A stretch of 64,000 bases of DNA, from positions 62,001 to 126,000 of the forward strand of contig NZ_JBBPHP010000016.1 in NCBI RefSeq assembly GCF_038039535.1, written 5' to 3'. Below are positions 9,753-16,852 of the stretch, piece after piece. The position numbers and the translations under genes are program-made. Position 1 is the first letter of the stretch. Each line of letters begins with the position of its first letter. The DNA is from Catalinimonas sp038039535. Its GTDB lineage: Bacteria; Bacteroidota; Bacteroidia; Cytophagales; Cyclobacteriaceae. The notes beneath the pieces were generated by a model. That model did not search any database, was not told the origin of the DNA, and saw only the letters and a list, made by a program, of their open reading frames with translations.

Positions 9753-10139
9753 CTATAGGTTTTTATATAATAATCCTAAATTTTCAATCCGCACAAAATG
9801 CTTCTTATTTAATGTGGCTAAAGTCAATCCATGAGCAACAGCAGTGGCTGCAATAAGTAAGTCAGCTATATCAATGAGTTTATTTTTCTTCTTTAGATTA
9901 CGATAGATGTCAATAGCTGTTTCAGAGCAGTTTTCATCAAATGGAATAACCGTTAAGTTATCATACAACTCTTTCCAATAAGCGGAGTCCGACTCCTTAT
10001 TTCCAATACCAATCTCATAATGGGTTATAGATGAGATAGCGAAATGCTCTTCCTGATCAAGTAGCTTAAAAAAGAAGGATTTGCGTTTGTCTTTTTTTCT
10101 GAAAAGATCAATTAGTACAGACGAATCTAATAAGATCAT
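9753..10139 (-). CDS. PIN domain ribonuclease toxin (VapC-like)
   Basis: 128 residues, usual size for VapC. The PIN acidic residues are visible: MILLDSSVLIDLF (D5), a Glu in ITHYEIGIG, and IDIADLLIAATAVAHG. The toxin should be a Mg-dependent RNase, usually acting on tRNA or rRNA loops. Its start overlaps the stop of the antitoxin gene by 4 bp (ATGA), the common antitoxin-first order. The sequence TLNKKHF near the end is the standard late PIN motif. It lies about 200 bp from the PepSY gene and shares no operon with it. Confidence 0.9.
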   Translation of the reverse strand: MILLDSSVLIDLFRKKDKRKSFFFKLLDQEEHFAISSITHYEIGIGNKESDSAYWKELYDNLTVIPFDENCSETAIDIYRNLKKKNKLIDIADLLIAATAVAHGLTLATLNKKHFVRIENLGLLYKNL

Positions 10140-10369
10140 CCTAATCTGGAGCTGTTAATAGAATCTCTAGTTTCCTGAAAATCTTTAAGTTGCTGCTCAG
10201 TCCACGATGGTGCCTCTAATATCAATTGCTTAAGCTTTTCTTTAGAACTAAGCTTTTTAACTTTCAACTCATCTTGCAAAGTCTCAATTAATTCCGTCAA
10301 CTTTTCTTCCGGAAGTTGTTGGATCAATTCAAGTATCTGATCATACTCAATGTTTACCTTAATCTCCAT
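10136..10369 (-). CDS. Antitoxin of the PIN-domain pair (VapB/DUF2281-like)
   Basis: I start the gene at the internal ATG (residues MEIKVNIEYDQ), 77 residues, because the longer frame to 10417 adds a 16-residue leader unlike the family. The repeated ELIQQLPEEKLTELIETLQ helix resembles DUF2281-type antitoxins, and the C-terminal part (SWTEQQLKDFQETRDSINS) resembles a toxin-wrapping tail. It precedes and overlaps the PIN toxin gene by 4 bp. The protein should neutralise the toxin and may autoregulate the pair, though no clear DNA-binding ribbon-helix-helix is visible. Confidence 0.75.
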   Translation of the reverse strand: MEIKVNIEYDQILELIQQLPEEKLTELIETLQDELKVKKLSSKEKLKQLILEAPSWTEQQLKDFQETRDSINSSRLG

Positions 10370-10504
10370 ATTTGCTTTTTCCCAAATATACTGTTCTGCA
10401 CTATAAAAGTTTATCACTGGCTAAACAGCCTAACAAAATTAAACATATAGGTAAGTTTATGAAAAGTTTCCTGCTTAAAATCACAAAAGAGGATAAACAA
10501 ACTA

Positions 10505-11557
10505 TCACCTAAAAGAAGCATTGATCTTATCCAAAGCCTGTTGACCGGGCATCAGGTCTTTTTCTCTCAGGGTATTGAGGGGTTGCTCCACCGTATCCAG
10601 TATCTTATGTAATTCTTTACTTTTAGGATCAATATAAAGTAATCCAGTGAGGATTTCTCCTTTTGCCTTGGCCTGTTGCAGACGATTAACCGCAGAATCA
10701 CGGTCTGTAGGATTCCAGTGCGGACTGAGCTTACTGAGTTGAATCAGAGAGCCATCGTGCATCACCACAGAGGATGAAGTGCCTTCCTCATAATCCACCG
10801 TGATCTCCTCTTTTTCCGGCACAAAATCCAGCGCGGAAGTCGCCTCAATATGGTCTCTCACATAATCATAAGATTTGGTAGAGCCTTGGTTATTATTAAA
10901 AGTAACACAGGGGGAGAGTACATCCAGTAAGGCAAAGCCAGGATGCGACATGGCTGCTTTGATCAGTGGCACCAACTGTGTCTTATCCCCTGAGAAGCTA
11001 CGGGCCACAAAGCTGGCACCTAATTCCAGCGATAAGCCCACCAGATCAATAGGTTCAAAGGGATTGACGGAACCTGCCTTACTTATTGAACCCATATCTG
11101 CGGTAGCGGAATCTTGCCCTTTGGTAAGTCCATAGCAGCCGTTGTTCATCACAATGTACACCATGTTCAGATTTCGGCGGAGCACATGACAGAATTGTCC
11201 CAAACCAATAGAAGCAGTATCTCCATCGCCCGACACACCCAGGTAGATCAGGTCACGGTTGGCAAGGTTAGCACCGGTTGCAATGGAGGGCATGCGCCCG
11301 TGCACTGAATTAAAACCATGTGAGTTGCCCAGAAAATAGGTAGGGGTTTTGGAAGAACATCCTATCCCTGATAGCTTAGCCAATTTATGAGGCTCTACGC
11401 CCATCTCATAGCAAGCCTGAATGATGGCTCCGCTGATGGAGTCATGGCCGCAGCCGGCACAGAGGGTAGAGATGGCTCCCTCATAGTCAGCTTTGCGAAA
11501 GCCGATTTTATTTTTGGGTAGTCCGGGATGACGAAAGGCGGGTTTTACGAAAGTCAT
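10505..11557 (-). CDS. korB: 2-oxoacid:ferredoxin oxidoreductase, beta subunit (TPP-binding)
   Basis: 350 residues. The thiamine pyrophosphate subunit: CAGCGHDSISGA near residue 33, GDGDTASIG with NNGCYGLTKGQ (the Mg/TPP-binding GDG...NN motif) at 107-145. This subunit, with the alpha subunit encoded immediately upstream (overlap 4 bp), oxidatively decarboxylates a 2-oxoacid, most often 2-oxoglutarate, passing electrons to ferredoxin. No separate ferredoxin-domain subunit is needed, as in other KorAB pairs. The symbol is by similarity; pyruvate or branched-chain oxoacids remain possible substrates. Confidence 0.9.
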   Translation of the reverse strand: MTFVKPAFRHPGLPKNKIGFRKADYEGAISTLCAGCGHDSISGAIIQACYEMGVEPHKLAKLSGIGCSSKTPTYFLGNSHGFNSVHGRMPSIATGANLANRDLIYLGVSGDGDTASIGLGQFCHVLRRNLNMVYIVMNNGCYGLTKGQDSATADMGSISKAGSVNPFEPIDLVGLSLELGASFVARSFSGDKTQLVPLIKAAMSHPGFALLDVLSPCVTFNNNQGSTKSYDYVRDHIEATSALDFVPEKEEITVDYEEGTSSSVVMHDGSLIQLSKLSPHWNPTDRDSAVNRLQQAKAKGEILTGLLYIDPKSKELHKILDTVEQPLNTLREKDLMPGQQALDKINASFR

Positions 11558-13404
11558 AGGGTTTTGCTTTTGTGGTTGTTGGTACTGATCAGTGGAGCAG
11601 TAGCCGGGAGTTTTTCCATAATCTGCTGAATGATAGCATCCGCCGTTATAGGCATACCTCCATAGTTGAGTACCGGCAGCAGCTTCTTGGGGTTAATTTC
11701 CAACTCGTTGACCAGTAATGCACGAAACTGCTTATCACGATTTTGCTCAATTACAAATACTTCCTCATGAGAAGCGATAAAGTCTTCTACTGTACTATTA
11801 AAGGGCAATGCCTTGATACGCATGGCATCCAGCACAATACCTTTTTGCTTCAGTAAGTCCATTGCTTCCAGGGCAGCATAAGTAGAGGTACCAAAAAAGA
11901 TAATTGCCCGCTCATTTTGATTGCTTTGCTGAAAAAGTTCGGGAGCAGGCACATAACTTTTAGCGGTTTCCCATTTTTTGCTGAGTCTATCTACAATGCG
12001 CTCATACACATCACTGTCTTCCGAATAGCGAGCGTACTCATCACGGGAAGTGCCTCGCGTGAAGAAGGAACCTTTGGTAGGATGGGTGCCGGGAATGGTG
12101 CGGTAGCAAATACCATCATCATCTACATCCAGATAACGGCCGTACTTTTCTATTTTCTCCAGATCATCCGCATTGAGGACTTTACCCAGATCATACTTAC
12201 ATTCATCATCCCATTTTAAGGGAGGCGACATATGGCTGTTCATCCCCAGGTCCAGATCTGACATCATAATGACGGGAGTTTGCAACTGATCGGCCAGATC
12301 AAAGGCAGCAGCCGACATCTCAAAACACTCTGCCGGAGTAGAAGGAAATAACAGCACATGTTTAGTATCACCATGCGAGGCATATGCGGATGACAGTATA
12401 TCCGACTGCTGGGTACGGGTTGGCATGCCGGTAGAAGGGCCTCCCCGCTGTACATTGACTAATACCACCGGAATTTCCGCGAAATAAGCCAGGCCAATAA
12501 ACTCACTCATCAGCGATACACCGGGGCCGCTGGTAGCGGTAAAAGCGCGGGCTCCATTCCAGGTAGCCCCAATCACCATGCCCATAGCCGCCAGTTCGTC
12601 TTCAGCCTGCACGATAGCATACATTTTCTGACCACTTTCAGGATCAACTCTCAGCTTTTTGGCATAGGTTTCAAAAGCTTTGACTACCGAAGTAGAAGGT
12701 GTGATAGGATACCATGCGGCTACGGTAGCTCCGGCATAGATTGCTCCCAAAGCCGTAGCCGTATTACCTTCTATCATGATGTGGTCTCCTACGTTATCGC
12801 GGCGTTCCAGCCGGATATCCAGTGGACAGTCGTAATGTGCTTTAGCATATTGATACCCCAGATCCAAAGCTTTATAGTTGGGAGGAATTAGCTTTTCTTT
12901 TTTGCTGAACTGTGCCCGTATGATATTCTGTATCACTTCCATCTCAATATCCAGTAGGGCAGCCAGTGCGCCTACATAGACGATATTCTTGAAAAGCTGC
13001 TGGTGCCGGGGATTTTCATAATGCTCCATGCACATCTGCATCATGGGAATACCAATATAGTGTACTCCTTCCCGGATAAAATCGTCGTGCAGCCTCTTGG
13101 TGCTGTCATAAACAAAATAGCCCCCTTCTTTAATGGAGGCTATATCTTTGGCATAGCTCTGGGGGTTTACACCCACCAGCAAATCCACACCATCCCTTCT
13201 TCCCAGATAGCCCTCTTCGCTGACGCGAACTTCATACCAGGTAGGCAGGCCCTGTATATTGGAAGGAAAAATATTTTTGGGAGAAACAGGTATGCCCATT
13301 CGGAAAATTGCTTTGGCAAACATTTCATTGGCACTTGCCGAACCTGTTCCATTTACATTGGCAAAACGAATTACCATATCGTTGACCGCACTCACTGTCA
13401 TCAT
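11554..13404 (-). CDS. korA: 2-oxoacid:ferredoxin oxidoreductase, fused gamma/alpha subunit
   Basis: About 616 residues from ATG 13404; the frame extends 32 codons further upstream but that part lies inside the previous gene and resembles nothing, and an ATGATGA overlap with its stop supports the internal start. The N-terminal third (VIRFANVNGTGSASANEMFAKAI) is the gamma-type domain and the rest the pyrimidine-binding alpha domain: AWYPITPSTSVVKAFE, then TSGPGVSLMSEF and RGGPSTGMPTRTQQSD. It pairs with the beta subunit downstream (4-bp overlap). The operon order oxidoreductase, alpha, beta suggests electrons pass between ferredoxin and NAD(P)H. Confidence 0.9.
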   Translation of the reverse strand: MMTVSAVNDMVIRFANVNGTGSASANEMFAKAIFRMGIPVSPKNIFPSNIQGLPTWYEVRVSEEGYLGRRDGVDLLVGVNPQSYAKDIASIKEGGYFVYDSTKRLHDDFIREGVHYIGIPMMQMCMEHYENPRHQQLFKNIVYVGALAALLDIEMEVIQNIIRAQFSKKEKLIPPNYKALDLGYQYAKAHYDCPLDIRLERRDNVGDHIMIEGNTATALGAIYAGATVAAWYPITPSTSVVKAFETYAKKLRVDPESGQKMYAIVQAEDELAAMGMVIGATWNGARAFTATSGPGVSLMSEFIGLAYFAEIPVVLVNVQRGGPSTGMPTRTQQSDILSSAYASHGDTKHVLLFPSTPAECFEMSAAAFDLADQLQTPVIMMSDLDLGMNSHMSPPLKWDDECKYDLGKVLNADDLEKIEKYGRYLDVDDDGICYRTIPGTHPTKGSFFTRGTSRDEYARYSEDSDVYERIVDRLSKKWETAKSYVPAPELFQQSNQNERAIIFFGTSTYAALEAMDLLKQKGIVLDAMRIKALPFNSTVEDFIASHEEVFVIEQNRDKQFRALLVNELEINPKKLLPVLNYGGMPITADAIIQQIMEKLPATAPLISTNNHKSKTL

Positions 13405-15185
13405 AACACCTTGGTAGCTTTGGTTACATTGTATAAATATTTTTGCATATCCCAGGCTGAAGTGGGGCAGCGCTCTGCACACAGGCCACAGTGCAGACAA
13501 ACGTCTTCATCTTTGACCATCACCCTTTTGGTAGACAGTATATCAGAAACATACAGGTCCTGAGATTTATTTTCTGCGGGAGCATTCAGTCTGGAGCGCA
13601 GATCGTCTTCTTCACCATTTTCAGTAAAAGTGATGCAGGTTGTCGGGCAGATGTCTACACAGGCATCACACTCAATACAGGCATCCTCAGTAAATACCGT
13701 TTGTACATCACAGTTGAGGCAGCGCTGCGCTTCCTTATAGCCGGTAGGCTCGTCAAATCCCAGTTCCACCTCAATCTTACGGTTGGTCAGCGTAATGGTC
13801 TTCTGCGCATGGGGCACCGGATAACGTTTGTCAATGACTACCGGGCTGTCATAACTCCATTCATGAATGCCCATCTTTTGCCGGATCAGGTTGGTCATGG
13901 GTGCGGGGCGATCCATCACATCTTTTTCCTGGCAGAACTGATGCATAGAAATCGCTGCCTGATGGCCGTGCGCAGCAGCAGTAATGATATTCTCCGGGCC
14001 AAAAGCAGCATCACCGCCAAAAAACACTTTGGGCAAAGTAGACTGGAAAGTAATTTTATCCAGCACCGGAATATCCCATTTACCAAATTCAATACCCAGG
14101 TCTCTTTCTATCCAGGGGAAAGCATTATCCTGACCAATAGCAATGATGACATCATCGGCTTCAATAAATTCATCCGGCTCTCCGGTGGGTATCAGTTTGC
14201 GCTTTCCACTCTCGTCATATTCAGCTCTTACCTTGCTGAAGATTACACCTTTAAGCTTACCATTTTCTACCACAAATTCTTTGGGAGGCATGTTGTTGAG
14301 GATAGGAATATCTTCTGACTGTGCATCAGAAATCTCCCAGGGAGAAGCTTTCATCTCATTGAAGGGGCTACGCACTACCACCTTTACATCATCTCCTCCT
14401 AATCGGCGTGATGTCCGGCAGCAGTCCATCGCGGTATTACCACCACCCAGCACAATGACCTTTTTCCCGATCTTATCCACATGACCAAAAGCGACACTGG
14501 CCAGAAATTCTATGCCGATGTGAATGTTTTTGGCTGCTTCTTCGCTACCGGGCAGCTTAAGCTCTCTGCCTTTGGGCGCACCCGTACCCACAAACACTGC
14601 GTCATAGTCCTTTTCCAGTATTTCTTTCATGCTGGATACATAGTGGTTGAAGTGGGTATGTATGCCCATATCAATGATGTAGTTGACCTCTTCATCCAGC
14701 ACCTCTTCGGGCAGACGGAAGGCAGGAATCTGGGTACGCATCATGCCACCGCCTTTGTGCCATTCGTCGTAAAGATGAATTTCATAACCGAGGGGTGCCA
14801 GATCTCTTGCCACCGTAAGGGAAGCAGGACCACCGCCAATCAGGGCGATTTTTTTGCCGTTTTTCTGCTCCGGAGCTTTGGGCATCCGGTGTTTAACCTC
14901 TCCTTTATTGTCAGCGGCTACCCGCTTAAGGCGGCAAATGGCTACCGGCTCTTCCTCTTCTGCCAACCGTCCCCGGCGGCAGGCAGGCTCACAGGGGCGA
15001 TCGCAGGTACGGCCCAGTATGCCGGGAAACACATTGGACTCCCAGTTGACCATATAGGCATCGGTATAGCGCTCAGCAGCAATAAGACGAATGTACTCGG
15101 GAACGGGAGTGTGAGCCGGACAGGCATATTGACAATCCACTACCTTGTGGAAGTACTCGGGGTTGCTAGTATCGGTAGGTTTCAA
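13401..15185 (-). CDS. GltD-like FAD/NAD(P) oxidoreductase fused to 4Fe-4S ferredoxin domain
   Basis: 594 residues. The N terminus has the dihydropyrimidine dehydrogenase-type Fe-S cluster region (CQYACPAHTPVPEY, then CDRPCEPACRRG). FAD binding is at IALIGGGPASLTVA (about 113), NAD(P)H binding at VIVLGGGNTAMDCCR. The C terminus carries two 4Fe-4S motifs: CIECDACVDICPTTC and CLHCGLCAERCPTS. Such proteins transfer electrons between NAD(P)H and ferredoxin, and its place as first gene of the operon with 2-oxoacid:ferredoxin oxidoreductase fits that. The next gene starts within its stop (ATGATGA). Direction of electron flow is inferred, not visible. Confidence 0.88.
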   Translation of the reverse strand: MKPTDTSNPEYFHKVVDCQYACPAHTPVPEYIRLIAAERYTDAYMVNWESNVFPGILGRTCDRPCEPACRRGRLAEEEEPVAICRLKRVAADNKGEVKHRMPKAPEQKNGKKIALIGGGPASLTVARDLAPLGYEIHLYDEWHKGGGMMRTQIPAFRLPEEVLDEEVNYIIDMGIHTHFNHYVSSMKEILEKDYDAVFVGTGAPKGRELKLPGSEEAAKNIHIGIEFLASVAFGHVDKIGKKVIVLGGGNTAMDCCRTSRRLGGDDVKVVVRSPFNEMKASPWEISDAQSEDIPILNNMPPKEFVVENGKLKGVIFSKVRAEYDESGKRKLIPTGEPDEFIEADDVIIAIGQDNAFPWIERDLGIEFGKWDIPVLDKITFQSTLPKVFFGGDAAFGPENIITAAAHGHQAAISMHQFCQEKDVMDRPAPMTNLIRQKMGIHEWSYDSPVVIDKRYPVPHAQKTITLTNRKIEVELGFDEPTGYKEAQRCLNCDVQTVFTEDACIECDACVDICPTTCITFTENGEEDDLRSRLNAPAENKSQDLYVSDILSTKRVMVKDEDVCLHCGLCAERCPTSAWDMQKYLYNVTKATKVL

Positions 15186-15391
15186 ATCGTTGTATTTTTA
15201 TTCAACAAAGCCAAAATCAGATTAGTGATTAAAAAATACTAAAGAAACTTACAAAATATAAGTAATCTTTGCGAAAATTAAGAAATAACAAAGTTCAAAA
15301 AATAAATATGTTAATGGAACCGGGATTTTGGATGCTTATGCGAGGGCTGAGCTGAAGCTGTATATTTGTAAAAGAAAGGTCTGAAAAAGAA

Positions 15392-15427
15392 AATGCAACT
15401 ATCCATCACCTGACGGTTAGTTGCATT
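15392..15427 (-). terminator. Hairpin, possible leftward terminator
   Basis: AATGCAACTA (15392-15401) and TAGTTGCATT (15418-15427) form a perfect 10-bp stem with a 16-base loop. Read on the minus strand, the stem is followed by TTCTTTTTC, as in an intrinsic terminator. No gene is seen upstream of it on that strand, so it may end an unannotated short transcript. Confidence 0.45.
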
Positions 15428-15682
15428 ACTGTTGTCGAATGAAGTTTCCTCCAATTCGGCTATGCTGATTTGTTCTCAAATTAAGTATTTCTATTGCTTG
15501 AAAAAAGTATTACTGTCAATTAAATACTCCTTTTACACATTTTCTTTAAAGCTTCATATGGTTTTGGAGAATTGTTATAATGAGCAAAGATCAGGGAGAA
15601 TGGGCGTGGGAAATAAATGCTGCATAAGTAAGTCCTGCTATTTCTGTATTACTTTGCTTTATCCTTAGTTTTTGAAAATTCA

Positions 15683-15714
15683 TTCGTAGGAGTCGGACTA
15701 TTCTTTTATCTTTG
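15683..15714 (+). promoter_or_regulatory. Candidate tRNA-Arg promoter (Bacteroidota type)
   Basis: TATCTTTG at 15707-15714 matches the Bacteroidota -7 box TAnnTTTG exactly and ends 6 bases before the tRNA 5' end. A weak -33 candidate TTCG lies 20 bases upstream (15683-15686). The start site would be at or just before the mature tRNA end. Confidence 0.55.
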
Positions 15715-15720
15715 CGGCAC

Positions 15721-15792
15721 GGTTCCGTAGTAGAATGGATACTACGTGGGTCTCCGGAACCCAAGATGCAGGTTCGATTCCTGCCGGAGCCA
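15721..15792 (+). tRNA. tRNA-Arg (anticodon CCG), prophage integration target
   Basis: The 72-nt sequence folds as a full cloverleaf: acceptor GGTTCCG/CGGAGCC with one T-G wobble, D stem GTAG/CTAC, anticodon stem TGGGT/ACCCA with loop CTCCGGA (anticodon CCG at 15754-15756), variable AGAT, and T arm GCAGG-TTCGATT-CCTGC. A73 is followed by CCCC, so CCA is not encoded. The 3' 17 bases are inside attL, so this tRNA is currently completed with phage-supplied DNA. Confidence 0.95.
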
Positions 15793-15793
15793 C
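15776..15793 (+). other. attL (core GATTCCTGCCGG plus CCAC)
   Basis: The repeat starts in the T loop of tRNA-Arg: 12 identical bases (15776-15787), then AG here against GA in attR, then CCAC in both. The phage-supplied AG gives acceptor pairs T3-G70 and T4-A69, so the tRNA remains foldable. Confidence 0.9.
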
Positions 15794-15797
15794 CCCT

Positions 15798-15840
15798 AAA
15801 ACCCCCATACGCTGTTTAAACGCAGATTTGGGGGTTTTTT
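15798..15840 (+). terminator. Phage-supplied terminator after tRNA-Arg
   Basis: AAAACCCCC (15798-15806) pairs with GGGGGTTTT (15830-15838), followed by further T residues. It lies on the phage side of attL and replaces the host terminator now displaced to 53912-53953. Confidence 0.8.
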
Positions 15841-15847
15841 CTAACAC

Positions 15848-15868
15848 ATTAATACACCATTAATACAC
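15848..15868 (+). repeat. Two ATTAATACAC direct repeats (candidate integrase arm sites, left)
   Basis: ATTAATACAC occurs at 15848-15857 and 15859-15868, exactly 11 bp apart, one helical turn. The same unit recurs in two further 11-bp-spaced pairs beside attR (53738-53783). This is what arm-type integrase sites look like; binding is inferred. Confidence 0.6.
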
Positions 15869-15875
15869 GGCCTTT

Positions 15876-16622
15876 ATGAAATTGACACTATCTGACACAA
15901 AACCCACCTACATTTATGTGTTAAAAAATCCTTTTTCTAACAGGATATTTTATTTAGGAAAGACTATTACACTAGAAAGAAGGTTAACAAATCATATAAT
16001 AGATGCACGTATGGATAGATATTCTACTCCTGCTATGCGTCAATATATTAGAGATATTTTAGCGAAAGGTAGTAAACCGATTTTTGAAGTTATATATGTT
16101 GTCAAGCCTGATCAAAAATGGTGGGATGTAGAAAGAGATTTCATTAAGGAGTACAGGAAGAAATATGAATTATTTAATGTTTGCGATGGTGGATTCTCTG
16201 GTGCGCAAGGTAATCACCTAACTGAAGAAGGGAAGAAGAAACTACAAGAATTATTCTCTAAACCAGTCCTATGTTATGATGCTAAAACAGGTGAATTAAT
16301 ACAGGAATATATTTCTGCAAGAGAAGCAGCACGACAATTAAATCTTTTTTCAAATCAAGTAACTCAAGTATGTAAAGGTAAATTTGCTCATACCGGAGGC
16401 TACATTTTCAGATACAAAAAGAAGTATTCAAAAAATAAAATAGCTCCTGCAAAGGGTAGAGGTAAAAAAATTCTTCAATATGATTTAAACGGGAATCTCA
16501 TAAAAGAATGGCCTAACCCATATCAAGTAAAGAAAGAACTAAAAATACATAATACTTCTGTGCTAAGATGCTGTAAAGGTGAGCAAAAAACTAGTTACGG
16601 TTTTATCTGGAAATTTGCTTGA
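15876..16622 (+). CDS. GIY-YIG endonuclease with two NUMOD1 repeats (homing-type)
   Basis: 248 residues. GIY-YIG nuclease core: TYIYVLKN (about 11-18), FYLGKT (26-31), an Arg in LERRLTNH and a catalytic Glu candidate in DVERDFIKEY. Two C-terminal NUMOD1 DNA-binding repeats follow: KPVLCYDAKTGELIQEY...AREAARQLN (about 129-180) and KKILQYDLNGNLIKEW...YQVKKELKI (about 196-246). This is a free-standing homing-endonuclease layout. It is the first gene inside attL, read rightward against the leftward tail genes, and its start lies next to the putative arm sites, so it was probably acquired as cargo. Target is unknown. Confidence 0.9.
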   Translation: MKLTLSDTKPTYIYVLKNPFSNRIFYLGKTITLERRLTNHIIDARMDRYSTPAMRQYIRDILAKGSKPIFEVIYVVKPDQKWWDVERDFIKEYRKKYELFNVCDGGFSGAQGNHLTEEGKKKLQELFSKPVLCYDAKTGELIQEYISAREAARQLNLFSNQVTQVCKGKFAHTGGYIFRYKKKYSKNKIAPAKGRGKKILQYDLNGNLIKEWPNPYQVKKELKIHNTSVLRCCKGEQKTSYGFIWKFA

Positions 16623-16852
16623 AATCACTACACATTAAGAATCCTTAATGTTTGAATAGTACAAGAAAATAATTCTTATTAAATATTTGTATTATTCAAT
16701 TCCGTTTCTGTTCTACTTTCTCGTTTTTTTCAATACAGTATATCAGAAAGTGCTTTCATTGCTCATAAACGCTTATTTTGCCTGAAAACCATATGATTTC
16801 TAAAGTACAATCTGTTAGATATAATATCTAATTTCTTTGTTTTGTACAATAA
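16623..16852. other. Intergenic gap between endonuclease and tail fibre genes
   Basis: About 230 bp of AT-rich DNA between convergent genes. I see no strong intrinsic terminator and no gene. Confidence 0.5.

Larger units (their letters stand above)
15186..15720. other. Intergenic region before the tRNA gene
   Basis: About 535 bp with no gene I can support. It should hold the promoter of the leftward oxidoreductase operon near 15190-15260, a hairpin at 15392-15427, and the tRNA promoter at its right end. A 78-codon rightward frame (15432-15668) has no family likeness and a composition typical of chance AT-rich ORFs. Confidence 0.6.

Noticed and set aside
15432..15668. 78-codon rightward frame upstream of the tRNA
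   Set aside because: Low-complexity, Cys- and Tyr-rich AT composition without domain, start context or operon partner; it would also run into the tRNA promoter.
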